Shown piece by piece: positions 21,501-35,700 of a stretch of DNA of 64,000 nucleotides. Both the position numbers and the translations under genes were made by a program. Position 1 is the stretch's first letter. Each line of letters opens with the position of its first letter. Source of the DNA: Trichinella spiralis. Lineage: Eukaryota > Nematoda > Enoplea > Trichinellida > Trichinellidae. Below the pieces are notes generated by a model. The model was not told the origin of the DNA. It searched no databases and was given only the letters and a program-made list of their open reading frames with translations. The DNA lies in NCBI GenBank assembly GCA_000181795.3, contig CM012954.1, positions 11,363,286 to 11,427,285 on the forward strand, written 5' to 3'.

Positions 21501-21878
21501 CATAACCAACCAAACATTTTTAGGGTGAAACAGGCTCGCCTATACTGACTCAATATTCCAATGGTACTTGGGCAGTGGTTGGGCTGACAACAGATGTGAA
21601 TTATTGTTTCAAAAAAAAGTTTCCGACCATTTTCACAGACTTGTCACATTATTCAGAATGGATACAGTATACTACAGGTACATATTTTAATATTTGTAAC
21701 AACACAAATGCTACCGACGTACTATTTAGACTATGCAAGTAAACAGAAAGAAAGAAAAATTGTTCACTGTGAAGGTTCGTTCTCTTGCCTTCTGGGAAAT
21801 TGCATTGAAAGTACATCAGTTTGTGATGGAATAAGAGACTGCGCTTTTGGTGAAGATGAAATTTGCAGTTATCCATGA
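15573..21878 (+). CDS. Corin-like type II membrane mosaic protein with an inactive trypsin-like domain
   Basis: About 30 exons join in phase to give 1,241 residues. Order: short cytoplasmic N-terminus (the two first exons, 15573-15587 and 15640-15700, are tentative); TM helix in exon 16399-16543; SEA-like domain (16614-17094); Ser/Thr/Pro linker; Frizzled-type Cys-rich domain (17355-17669 and into 17744-17962); thirteen LDLa modules, mostly one per exon, from 17744-17962 to 20059-20187, the last two with fewer Cys; SRCR-like region (20250-20722); trypsin fold (20789-20960, 21025-21442, 21524-21677); a final LDLa (21730-21878). This matches the corin type of transmembrane protease. The protease has Asp102 (EHDIALLQL), but the His57 site reads TSASC instead of TAAHC and the Ser195 site reads GETGSP instead of GDSGGP, so it should be inactive. 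The role is therefore probably binding or scaffolding. One splice acceptor (near 16803) is not AG. Confidence 0.88.
15701..16302 (+). other. Intron in the 5' part of the corin-like gene
   Basis: 602 bp of AT-rich sequence between a phase-1 donor (GTAAGT) and the acceptor CTTTCACAG. Nothing else was recognised. Confidence 0.6.
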
Positions 21879-23776
21879 ATGAAAGAAAGCAATTCAATTA
21901 TTACACTAAGTAAACAAACCCATTTTCAACAGGCCTCACCCGTGATAGCCTACCTTGCTGACGAATCAATTCGCGATTTCACAAAATGCGATGCATGCTC
22001 TTCATACAAACACTTATAATTTAAAATTTGAAATATATAGTTATTGTTGTTGTTTTCTCATTTTTATGCATATCTGTTTATTAATTAAATATTTATTTTT
22101 TTAATCGACTGTACTGTGAATGATATCGAAATGTACAATTTGAACAAGCAGAAAAAGCACACGATGACAAAACTGAACTGAAAACTGTTACCAGAAAACC
22201 GAAACCTAATTTGAAACCAACAAATTTGCAAATGTTCAACTGTGATATACACCCTACACTACCTGTCTGCCTATCTTGATGATAAACAATAGAAAAATTC
22301 AAAATATTACATATGACCTCAAAAAAAATAATTCAAAACTATATTTACCTGCCTTTCAAATTATTTGCTACAGAATGTCTTCTTCTACATTCCGGTTTGA
22401 AATGAACACAAAACGATGACGTCACAGAAACACGAAACTGATCGACGGACGTTACCAAAAACTAAAATGTATAAAAGTTGTACATATAAAAATTTTAAAA
22501 ATAATAAAAGTATACATTCTGAATCGTTAAGACAAAACATATAATTTGATTTAAAAAACAATTATCTCATTCGTTCACTATTTGTTATAAAATATACTCA
22601 AAGTATAAATAAATCTGAAAATGATAAATTCACATGAACGCATATTTCTAGGAATAAGCTGATATGTATTAAAATATGAAACTAGTAATAATTATTACAC
22701 TGCTTTGCTAATTCTTGACAAATAAATACAATTTCACACATTGCACAATTGCGCAATGAATGAAAATTATGAAGAAAAAACTGAAAAGCATAAATTGATT
22801 GTAAATGAAAAATTATCAGAAAAAAATGCATTCGTTATGTTTATTGATAAGCTGAAGAAGACTATTTTTTTTAGTTTTACAGCTTCATTATGTTAACAAA
22901 CAAATGAAAAAAACTTACCTCCAGCAATGTCACTTGCATCTATCCTTCAGGCAAATTTGAAAAGTATTAAGTAACACAGTAATTAAAAAATCAGGAAGAC
23001 CTGAAAAAGTAGGTCACAATTCAAATTGTTGCATTGTAATTTCTATAAACTTTAATATCTTTTTAAAAATAAATTGTTACAAAAGTATTATTTGTATAAT
23101 TTTTGACTGTGAATTTTTTGAAAAGTTTTTATACAATTTCAAATTTGAAAAGATACAAAAAACAAATAACGCCCGTCCATTCGTATGCATAGAATATTAG
23201 TATTCATGAAAAAATTGAACTTTTTATCAACTGAATTTATTCAAATCAATTCGAAGTGTACAAAATTTTCAAAGTGAACATGAAACGAAAAAAATTGCAC
23301 ACAATTCACACGATGCAACAAAAGTATGGTGGATTTTCTATTCAAATTTTGACATGTCCAATTTCTGAAGTGATGACAATGCGTTTGTTTGTTTTTTTTT
23401 TCAAATTTTGAACAGTCATCCACACTATAAAGCAAGAAAAAACTTTGACTAGACAAAAATACCCAAATATTGTTTGTGCAAAAAAAAGTTTGATTAAAAA
23501 TTAGCAATTTATATATAATGATGAAATGAAATTGGCGAGTGACCGGAGTCTGGTAAAAAAACAGTTTGCGAATGTACAACCGGATGAATCGAAATAATCA
23601 GTTTAAAAATCAATTGAATAGGCAAATAATATATATATTTTTTTGATTTTGATTTTACATAAGCGTAATCCAACAAGCAGCTTACGAGAATTGCAACGAA
23701 TTGTGCAAGCTTGTAACAGCTTCTTCTTCTTCTTCTTTGCTAATTACAATTGGGCAATTGAATTGATTGGTCAAAA
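21879..23776. other. Convergent intergenic region
   Basis: This lies between the 3' ends of the corin-like gene and the E93/MBLK-1-type gene. It is very AT-rich, has only short ORFs without coding character, and shows no recognised RNA gene. Confidence 0.5.
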
Positions 23777-26700
23777 CTAGTTGGTGGCCAATGGCACAAA
23801 GGCGTAATCGACAATGCTGGATGAATCCACAGAGGTGATTTTTTTCGGCGTTGATTTTTTTCGCCTCATCTTACGCCAAGATGATTGTTGTACAAGTTCC
23901 AACGGTTGCTGTTGTACCTGTGCAGAATTTTCCACTTCCATAGAATCAATCTGTTGTTGTTGTTGTTGCTGCTGTTCATCAATTTTAATTGAACAATCAT
24001 TTATTGCTTCATCAGTTGCTGCTGCTTTGTTGGGTTCTTCAACAAAATGCCCAGTTTGCCCAAAAGGTGTCGATGAATTTTCAACAATTGCCAAATTGCT
24101 TGGATATTGAAGATTTAGAAATTCACAATTTTCAACTGTTTCTATTATAAATTGAATAAATTATTCATGAAACAAACAAACAAACAAACAAATGAATGAA
24201 TGAACGAATCATTTACCCGCATTTGGCCGAGGAGCAATGGTACAGGGTGTTGTTGGATTTTCAGCCGCCTTCTTATTGTTGTTAGATGATGAAGCTGTTT
24301 CAGCTTGTTGCTGCTTCTTCGCCCTCAACAAGTTGCGCTCTTTGACCTTGTATTCCAACGTTGAATGCGGTACGCCATAAAAGCTGCCAGCTTTGTGGAC
24401 GCTCATTTCACCCCGACGTACCGACTGGACGGCCAATGCCAGTGCATTTTTATCGTATTTTCGGTATTGGCCACGTTTGCGACGCAGCTTTTTCGCGTTA
24501 GCTTCGTCCAGTTGATTTGCATCGGATGAACTTCGACTTCCGGCACCGTCACTTGAAGCTTCGGCTGTCATCTGAGGACGCGAGTCCACAATAGACGAAC
24601 GATCAGCAACGTTACCAGCAGCACGACTGTCAGTATTGGTGCACAACTCCTGCACTGCCTATACAGAACACAACAACGTTGACAATCGGAAATCGTAAAT
24701 ATTATTAAAATTTATACCTTCATCACGGCATGTCTGGTGGCATTGCGAACCGCATCTAGACCAATTAAACCGAGCAGCATGGATCGACTGGGCATTGTCA
24801 TCAGTGTCGGATTCAGAAAACGACCATTCGTGGCCGCTGCAGCAGGCATCGCTGCAGTCTGATTTTGCAATTCCAAGGCACTGGTCAGTTGTTTGGTGCA
24901 AATTTGAAGCGCCAAATCTTGGACACTTTGATTCGGCGAGACGACAGTTCTCGTCAAAGACGACTTGCAGTTGGTTGTTTTGCTGGTTTTACCGCTACTG
25001 TTGCCGGCCAACGGTCGCCCACGACCAGAGCTCACTTCACCGCACAGTGACGTCGCAGATGTAGACTGCTTGGTGTTATTATTGGCTGCAGAGCGACGTT
25101 CTGCTCGTAATCCAACTCCTGTTCCAGATCCAACCCCAGCTCCAGCCACATTGCAAGCTGCTTCCAATTTGTGTATTTTATTACGCAATGTAGAACGTGG
25201 AACGCCGTAAATCACCGAAGCACGCCTTGTACCGAGCTTTCCGCTTCGAATATCCAACACCGCTGCTTCCAAATCTGCCTTACTGTAACTGCGTTTATTT
25301 CCATTCATACTCATCGAATTCGAAGAATAACCACTAAAATTTGAACTATTTTCAAAATTCAATTTCCAAACAAAATCATACTTACAGTTCTTTCGAATTG
25401 ATTAATTAATTAATTAATTAATCTGAAGCAAAATTTCAAATCAACAACTGCTGAATGGGTGAATTTAATATAATGGGAGAAAATATTGTTTCATTAATCT
25501 CAACTTACTATTCTCACACATCCTGTTCTACTTCCCACTAAGCCATCTTGAACGTCTGCTAAACCCCAATTCACAGATCTTATGCATATTTTCATATAAT
25601 TTATACAAAAGCACCTTTCATAATGTATATTTTAGCGGCATAAATCAAGCACGCCATTCACTTTCTTTGCACGCTGAAATCGATCACATTGCAAATTAAA
25701 GCTTCACGAATCAAAACAACAACTTCCTTGTTTCTTTTTCCTTTACACCACCACAATTATTATTAAATAATAATTCACCATACGTAAAACTTTGAATGAT
25801 TGAAATTAAAAATCAACCGTGTAGTTTTCATTTCCCCCAAAACAATCGTACAAGTTGTGCAACAGGGATGAAATTTTCATTAAACAGATTATTATCACAA
25901 CTTCAATAATATGAAACATAAATTTACTTCCTTACGTTGTTGTGAACGGCAGAATTGTGTTTATTCTAACGCAATTGTTGTCAGCTAGTTGGCAAAAGTT
26001 TTAGGAAATAATTTTTCGCAAATACAACTGAAGCATTTTTTTAATGAAATTTTCAATTGTAATAAAAAAATAGAAAAAAGAAAAAAAGAAACAGTGAACA
26101 AAGTGAATTTCACCATTCAATGCATACAATGGTGAGAGAAAAAGACCAAGCAAACATCATCATCAGCTGCACATTATCATTTGCATATAATGGTTTATTT
26201 ATTACGCACCGTTCAATGGACGAAATAACATCTCTGACAAAAGTGTTGAATAGAGAGAGCGGTAATAAAAATTTTCCACTTTACAATGAAATTCAACCGA
26301 ACTTCCGCCAATTCAAACGACAATAAAAAAGAACAAAAGCTATTCAGCATTTTTTGTTCGAAGCTAAACTTTTTACCAAAAAAAATCAGAATAAATCATT
26401 TTACGTTTATCATAAAAGAAATAAAAAACAAAATCAGTTTGCCATTTTCACACGGAATCGTTCAAAGTAAAAATAAAAAATAGATACCAAAAAAAAATTC
26501 AACATTAAACAAAAATAACCAAGCGGTATCTTCAAAAACAGGTTCGTTTCAGAAAAGTTTAACCTTAACCAACTGCTGTAAACAACAATTATTGTTCATC
26601 TCTATTTCCTGTATATACACATGTAGATAGATTGATAGACAGAGAAAGAAAACATATTATGCATTCACAGTTTCGCAAATTCAAAAAATCAATTAAACTA

Positions 26701-29700
26701 AATTTAATTTTGCTCCAATATTAAAAAAATAAGGCTTTTTCAATTTTGACCAAATCAAAATTGATCTTATTCTTCATTTTTTTTATTATTCAATACCAAA
26801 ATCTCCAACTCATATTTGATGAGTTTCTAATCGAACAACAACAACCGTCTACACTGTGTGATGATTATCAAATTTCGCATAAAATTGCAAATTGATATGC
26901 AAATATTCCTCTTCTTGACATTATTTTCTTCGACTCTAGTTAGTAAAATTTAAATTATCTCACAAACAACTAACTGCTTGAAAAGGTGAACACTGTTGGT
27001 GCTTTTCTCATTTGAAACATACTGCACAACAAGAATTAGTGGAGATGATGATTGCCTGTAGACTTGGTTTTCGTGACAGTTTTATGAAATATGGAATTTT
27101 TTAATTGGAAATTGTTCAATCAATTTCAATCATCTTTTCAAAACTGAACTTTCACTTGAATGATGCTTGGAAGAAGAAAAAAAAAACTAACATCCGAAGA
27201 GAAACGAAAATTTCTCATAAATTTTCATCAGTAGATAAAATTGAAAGAAAACAACAACATTTTTTAAACAAGTTGTAAATCTTCTTCGACAAAGAGAAAT
27301 AAATGAATAAAATTAAAATTACAACTAAATTCAAAAAATGAAAATGCACAAATTTCAGACCACGAAAAATATATAAATTGCGACGGCAAACAATTAGCTG
27401 AATATGCGAATGATCTAGAAGACATAGTTTTGACTGACGCCTGGCAACCGCTGGCAATGAATACAAATTTAAGTCAATTAAAAGTTGACCACCAACTAAT
27501 TCATCAACATCAACAGCAGAGTTGTAGCACAGAAATTATGGAATATTATTAAACAAAACAAACCGGCAACTTTGCACAATACAAAAATTGCTAGAAATGA
27601 TAATAAATTATTACCGATTATTTTTTGTTCGAGAATAAAATTTCAGCATATTCCCTCTCCCCCCCCCCCCAACCTATCTCTTCACAACCTATACATGTAC
27701 TTTTCATTTCTTCAGATGTATCAAATGATTCAGAAATTTAATCAAGAGGAAGTCAGCAAATTTATCATTCATCAATCAAAATTGATTTCATGAAAACAAA
27801 ATTTCAAATATTTGTTAATGGAATTATTTTTTTTTTGATTTGTTTTTTAAATTTCAAATATCAAAGGCAAAACTGCTATCGTGTACAATAACACCGAACT
27901 GTGGTAAGTAAATTTTAAAATGTAGAATTGTATTCAAGATGTAGAAAAAACCAAAATGACACCGACTGATAAAATGATTTAAAAAAAGAATAGATTTTTC
28001 TCTTAATAAAAGTAAAATGAAAGAAAGTAAGGTTTTATCTTTTTATATGAATGGTTTCTTTATCGAATCACATGTTATGGGAGGTAATAATTGTCATTTA
28101 CAAAAATACACACACACACATATTTTTTAAAGTGTAATAAATTCGTATGAGGAGACCTATTGTATTATTATGATAAAATGTTTAAAATGTCAAGATGGAT
28201 GGATGGATGGTTATTACTGAGGAACAATTTCAATAGTGAAGAAGAAGTTCGACTCAATTCGCGTGATTAAGCCGGCTTTGCCGTTAGTTACACACCTGGC
28301 AAAAATGTGCACGCGCGCTTCATTAGCAAGCCCTAATTGGAAGCGGAGGTGAAGTAAAGCTGAAGAATGGACGCAGGAAGAAAAGAGTTGAAGCTAAAGC
28401 CCGGCTTTAATCCGGCCCGGTTGATCGATACGCGGCGCGCCGGTCGACCGGCGTCTCCGCGGCGCCGAACCATTTGATTAATTCGATAGACGAAATTGAG
28501 ACGCGACGAAGATGCACTGTTGAATATGTTGATCCTGTTCGATTGATCCTTCCTCCTCCTGATTCACGTTGCCCCTCTGCATTGTTAGCTCGCTTGTATT
28601 TTGCTCTGATTCAAAGATTCCCCCTCCCCCTACCCCAACACTTCACTGACTCCGTTGCCAAACCCATTTCCACGACATCTCGCTTACCTCGACGTTGCGG
28701 ATGAACGTCCAGCCGGAACCGTCGACACGCGCTCTTTACCAACGCTGGCATTGTTACGTCTCGGATGGACTGTCAAATCCAACGGTTCATCACCGTTTCC
28801 ATGCAACGGTTCCGCTTTGGAATAGTCGAACAACGACGCACCACTGTCCACACTTTGACCAGCGACGGCACCGTTCAACAAATTGTCCGCAAAGCAGTAC
28901 GGCGGCAGACCAGTGGCACAGTTGCTGTATATCGGAAGCAAGGGATAAAAAGAATATGCAAACGATCGTTGCCATTGGGCAAGCAAATAGTTGGCATGAT
29001 TTGGACTACCTGAATTATCATTGAATGAATGAATTGGTTCTTTTTGAATCAAGTAGAATGAAAACAAGAAATTTTACCGAAGAAAGGAAATTCAACACCA
29101 GTAGTATTCAATTCTACATCTCGATTTGGTTCTGTCAACCCGAATGATATCATGGGCTGGTGATCTTCGGTTGGCAAACTTAGCAAAGATGAAGACGAAT
29201 AACGTCGTTGATTATTATTACTATTTGTTGGCAATTCATTAGCAACAACTGTTGCATTCGGTGATACTGTCAAATCCTAAACATGAAAATAAATAATAAA
29301 TAAGAACAGTGTAAAAATTAAAATTAATAAAATATATAACCTGCTCCGAGTGATGCTGTTGTAGTTGTTCCTTGTGTTCTTGTTGTTGCATAGTGTTATT
29401 ATTAGAGGGACTGTTGCTGTTGTTGTTGTTGTTGTTGTTGTAGCTGCTACTTTGACAAACGTAACAATCTTCGTTAGGATTCCAATCAGTTGGCACGCGT
29501 TCTGAAATGAATGCCAGTCGATGACCAGGAGAGAGAGATTGGGCTGATTTGCGCGCAGATTGAACCGCAATAAACGAAACAACCCGGTGTTACTTAGTTA
29601 CTAAGACATTCGAGAAAGCGCATTGTCAATTGGTCACCTTCGCAACAGCTACTGCCTCTCACACACACACACACAACACGGCCAACGCAATTCCCCCTCT

Positions 29701-32700
29701 CTATTATATACATATATATATTTGTATATATATACATACATACATATACAATAGAAACTTTTTACCTTTCTTCCTGTTCATATAGATAAACATTTACTAA
29801 CAAACTTTTCCACACAAAACAAATCAAACAATTTCCATACAAAGAAGGTTACCAAAATTAAAAATTACCACACAAAGCAACTTGATGATAATAATAACAG
29901 TTCATTAAATTCAGACGAAGAAGACGAGCACAAAAGCAGTCACACATCATTTGTAATTAAATCACACAAACTGATTGGTCAACATTCATCACTATTAACT
30001 CTGCCTAACACGCATGCACACTGCATACACACATTCACATAGATGTGCAATTTATTAAACTATTTACCACGGCGATAAAAAAAATTTTCATATATTACAC
30101 GCATGAACTTCACAATAAAGAGAAAATAGATGAATCATCCGACTTACCCGATTCACCAGCAGTGACAAAGCAACGTCTCGGATCCGTAATTGCGCTAATA
30201 CTCTGCCAAGATGCTCGGTCAAACAATCGCTCACAGACCTGCTCCACACCTTCAAAAAAAAATCAACCAAACATCAACATACTAGCAACAACCCAACTGA
30301 ACAATGCAACAGTTGAAAAAGCAAAAATCAACTGCATGCATCATTCATCCATCGTACACGGTAGTAGTAAGTTCGCTTGGAGCAGGTAGCTAGTAAAAAT
30401 TTTGTTTTTTTTTCTTTGTAAACTGTATTTCAAATAAAATTCAAATGAATAAAACTTTCACAAAACAGATAATAATATTATGTTTGCATATACAGGAGTA
30501 ATTTTATTTCTTTACAATGGGTGGGTCGGTTATTTTTGAAAAAGGTAAAACAGGAGATTGTTGCAAAATCAATGTTCCACCGCTTAATTGTCGACAACGA
30601 AAATCACACTGCACCTACATAAATTACAAGGCAATCCTGACAGGGTAGACAATAAAAATCAAAACCGACATCATATCTTTCCCCCACAGTTGAAAAACTT
30701 ACTGCATTTACGTTCAATTAGCTAATTGAAGTTTGGAAAAAATATTTCACGTTGTAAGCATGAAGCAAAATTATCTCGGAAATATATTTTAAAAAACGTG
30801 TATAAAAATATTTTTTGCGATAAATAAAGAAAAGATGTGACAAATACGTTGAACAACCACCATCAACGAGGAGAAATTCGAATTGGTCTGTGCATATTTG
30901 CAATTGTTCAAATTGCACTTGGATAAGCGCGAATTATTAAAGCATGAAAAAGTAGTGGAATGGAAGAAAGTTTTATCACACAAGTTGTTTTCTATTGAGT
31001 GAAAATAGTTCCATATTTTTTTTGGTTAACCAACAAATTGAATGGAACCCTGCACAACTGAGTGCACAGAGCAAGAAATGAAAAATTGTCTTTCTCAATC
31101 GACAATAAATCAGGTAGAGAATATTTTCGGAAAACAATAAAACATTCGCATTTCACCCGTCGAGACTGTCTGATGACGCGTGCAGTTTTATTATCCGCTT
31201 AACTTGTTCAATCATTTCATGCAAATATATTTGGCGAAGAAAAATATCCCCTCCCCCTTATACATAGGTGATCATTTATATTTCCGTAAATTTTGTAAAA
31301 AAGAAATCTATTCATAGTCATACTTTTATAACCTTCAGGAAAAAGAACGTCAGACTAAATATTAATAAAGGTAAATTTATTATAATTGAACAATCGATGA
31401 AGGGAAAAAATAGGAAAATGCAAAAATTTTCGAAAAAACATCCCCCGAATCTTACTGTACAACATTTGAATCGCCGCATCGATTAAATGAAAATTACAAT
31501 TTCACAATTCGCAGTTGAAACTTTACCAATTGATGATAAAAAGGGACAGAGAAGGAAAAAACACAAATCAACATGTCGAGAAACGTTGAAAAGAAATTTT
31601 GATTAAAATGTTATGCTTTTCAGTGGGGGGAAATTTATAAATTGTACCTTCAAATGTGAACATATAATAAAAGCATATGTGAATCGTCGATCAAACTCGA
31701 CAGACACGGTATTTCATTGAATGTTCTGATTCGGAACCCTGGAGACTTACCGTTCAAAAGATGAACGACAGTCCACGACAGGCTTTTGTAGACAATGATT
31801 CACTTGAATAATCATTTTCACAACGGTTAATTAAAATTTATTGTAAAACAAATGAAATGAAAAACAAAATTATCAAATCAATATTCAAACTGATCCAAAT
31901 ATCTCATTTCGCCAATGAACACTACACGATAAAATTGATAACTGAACAGGAAATGTAACAACAAGCAACGTATCAATTTTAATTTTCACATTTTCACTAT
32001 TCAATTATTCCATCGAACAATACTGTTCCCCCATCGCAGCAGGGTTGAAATCAGCTACTGATGAAAAATTGGACATCATCCCAACAACAGAAAACAAAAA
32101 ACTACTACCAACATTCCATGTGTAGGTGCAAATTTCAAAATTCAAATTATCAGCCAACAAAATGATAATCATAAAAATGCAATCAATCGTATTCAACAAA
32201 AAAATACAGCAACAACAAAAAAAAACCAAATAAAAATATTGCATGAAATGCGAATTTATTTTTGCTTTCTTAGAGTAGAAAAAAGTACAAACAAAAAAAC
32301 ACTTTGAAAAATGCTATCTGAACTGTTGTTGTTGTTGCTGTTCCCAGCTTGTATGTGAATTTGAATTTGTAAAAGTTTCAATATTTACAAAAAGAAATAA
32401 ACAAATAATAAACAATGGTAGTACTATTCATGCTTTTTGAAATGATCACAAAATGATACTTATGAAAAAAAAAATTTCACATGCAATAGAGGAGAAAAAG
32501 ATAAAGTAAAATGATGCAATGCATATATATATTTATATATGTGTGTGTGTGTGCATATTTTTTTTGCCATCCCACCCCCTTTTATACATGCAGTCATTTT
32601 AGTAAACAGTCAGTTGTCAATCAATGGAAAAAAGAAAAACTGCAGTGGAGAAAGCCTTTTGGCGTTCGAGCTAGCTGTATATATTTAAAAATTATTTTTA

Positions 32701-35700
32701 GATCAAATGAAAAAGCCAGCCGAAATTAAAACTTCTGCTCTGCGTGACAAATGGATGAAATAAAAACATACGAAAATTAATAAAATATATTCCATTACCA
32801 AATTTCCGTTCAATTCGATGCACATTAATCAAGGAAATGTAATTATTTGTAAATAAATAAATATATATATATATATATACAGATAGATATCTAGCAAATT
32901 TGTCTTATCGATACGTTTGAATAAAGAGAATGAAATTTGTCTATCACGATCATTCATTCTTAAACTATCCATTTTTTGTTTCAAAAACTAAAATGTTAAA
33001 ATAAATATCTCTTCATGTCGTAAAAGCATTTCTGGATTCAGAACAAAAAAGCATAAATAATAAGTAAATAAATCTAAACAACAACAAATCTACAACATTG
33101 CTTTTGAAAGACTTGTTTCAAACTATGTTTTGCAATTATCATTTCAATTATTCTACTAGCATCGTAATGTTTTCGCAAAAACGCTTCTTATTGTTTTCTA
33201 AAGAAAAACCAATCACGTCATTGCATTCTACAATGATTCACCTTTTTAATATATATATATACAGAAATAATGCTTTCCAGAAAATTTCAGTTCATCCCAG
33301 GAAAAATGAAAATTTGAAACAATTTTCTCAAAATACATCAATCATCCTGTAGCGAATAATAAAAGTGGCAAAATAAAAATTTTCATAAAACTAAACAAAC
33401 ACCTGCAAAATAAAAAAGAATATATCTTTAAAAATATAAAATCATTAATAAATAATTAATTACCCTACATGATTTTTTTTCTCTCAGCAGATGTAAGCTG
33501 ACCTACTATAGAGGCAAATAATATGAGAAATGATAGAAAAATAAAAAACACAAAAAATGATCATTAATATGTACATCGGAGAATACTTTATGTTTGATCA
33601 ACAATTGCAAATTAATCTACAAGCAATTAAGAAAAAAACAAGCATCATTAGATTCAGTAAATAAACATGAAATAATATAACCTGGTTCAGTATTGTTTCG
33701 AACTTTTCAAAAAGTTTAAATATAAATTAAAGTAAATGTGTTTTTAAAAGCAAAATTTAATTTTCATTACGATTCTTTTCCTATATCCATAGCAAATATT
33801 TGTAAAGAAGAATGAAAAGAAAAATTGAAAAACAGAAATCATAATTTTTGAAATTGTTAATTATTATTGCTCGACTGTTGATAACGATGATGATGATGAT
33901 GACATTGAGGTTAATTAAGTTAGCCGAAAATGAATAGATATATCAATGCGCAGGTAATTTTCAGTGCAGTTGGAAAATTGATCGCAACTGCTCGTGTCGA
34001 GTCGGTCAGGTGAACTTGTCGGATGTTGGATGACGGATGACGTACCCTGGAGACGGGTCTAGACCAAGCATCACTTTGTTCAACAACAACATCAACAAGC
34101 CCTGGTTTAAATTTAAATTATTATCAGGTGACTATGGATACTTGCAGGATATTTGGTAATTTTACGACTGTTGATGATTTGATTAACGGGTTGAAATGAA
34201 ACAAGCAAGGCAGCCAGCCAGTCAACAACACCAACTGAACAGCCAACTCACACACATCATCATCACCTCATTCTTCTCACTTATTAATTTAAAAATTTTA
34301 AAAGTAAAAATAGCTATATATTTTTCAGTAAAAAGATATCATTTTTTGATAATAATTAATTTTTCGTTGTTAGCGACGTCAACGCCTACGGCTTTACGCG
34401 ACCAGCGCGGATGGATGATTATTTTCGATGATGATTTCAATTCATCTCACTAAATCACTAAAACGAAAACGGTCCTTTCGTATTATTATTTAAAATATAC
34501 GTATATACATACGTATGTATGCATATTTATTGATTGATTCACTTTCCAATAATGATAATGATAATGATAATAACATTTTGGCCAAAGCTAAAGTCAGACA
34601 GAGCATTTCACCTTATCGCCTGAGAATGTCACAAATAAAGTAGAGAATAAAGAGACTGAGAGCTTCAAATTATGAACCTGCACGGCAGACTGAAGCTAAT
34701 TACAACAGCTCGACGACAATTGATAGACCACTATCGAACTGTTCTGCTCGTGACTAGAAAATGGTCAGCGACGGTGAAATATAATAATAGATTGACATTC
34801 AAAATACGCCTATTCCAATAATACAAATAATAAATACCAATCCGCTCAAATTTCCACCTTCAAATTGGACTTATTGAAGAAGTTACTTTGAAAAATTTGA
34901 AATTTTATTTTTTTAAATAATTTGAAAAACCAAAAACACTATATATATATATATATATTACATTCATGCTGGTGTATATGTATATGCACAATGAATTGCT
35001 TTTGAAATTTTCTTTTCATTCAACGAATAATATCAATTTCAAGCAAATGAACATACGATAACGTTTCATTGTTGATCAGCATCATTCAACTATTAAACAT
35101 TTTTTATAATGTTAAAAATTTACATAAAACAACAAGAACAAAAATTCTGAATTCACACGCATTCGATCCTGCCATTACATATATTTATTGAAAAAGGATT
35201 TTCTTAAAAATTCAAAATAAAATTAAGAAAAAATAATGTATTTTTATTTTTATATAAATTTGCACAGACTAGATAATAAATTAAAAATTGCAATCAATTC
35301 AGTAAAAAAGATGGTATAAATTTCTTTTTATTTAAAAAAATAATTGCACACAGCTTGAATAATAATAAATAAATTAAACAACCTGTTGTTGAAGAAAATC
35401 GAAAAATGCAATCAAATATTCAAAAAGTCATACTCCTGTTAAGGTCACCAATTCTGTTCCATCAAATTACCCGCCAAAAGATAATGGAAAAACACGATGA
35501 TTACCGGTAGATGAGAAATGATGCAGGATCATAAGAAAGCGAAAAATATGTAATAATTTGCAATTTATTAATTTTGATCAAACTGAGCGAAATGTGAAGT
35601 AGAAGTATTTTGTCGGCTAAAAGGAAAAAGAAGGAGGAGGAACGTGGCAAATTTGCCAACCGAATTCATCACCGTGCCTAGCGCCGCCGCCTGTAAACAA

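Noticed and set aside
28474-29067. Plus-strand open frames opposite exons of the E93/MBLK-1-type gene
   Set aside because: They are antisense shadows of the exon carrying the PLDLT motif.
31752-31766. Inverted repeat GTTCA-N5-TGAAC as a nuclear receptor site
   Set aside because: The spacing and half-sites do not match the standard ecdysone response element, and such short repeats are expected by chance in 64 kb.
34045-34057. Motif resembling an RFX X-box
   Set aside because: It is one base short of the consensus spacing and has no supporting context.
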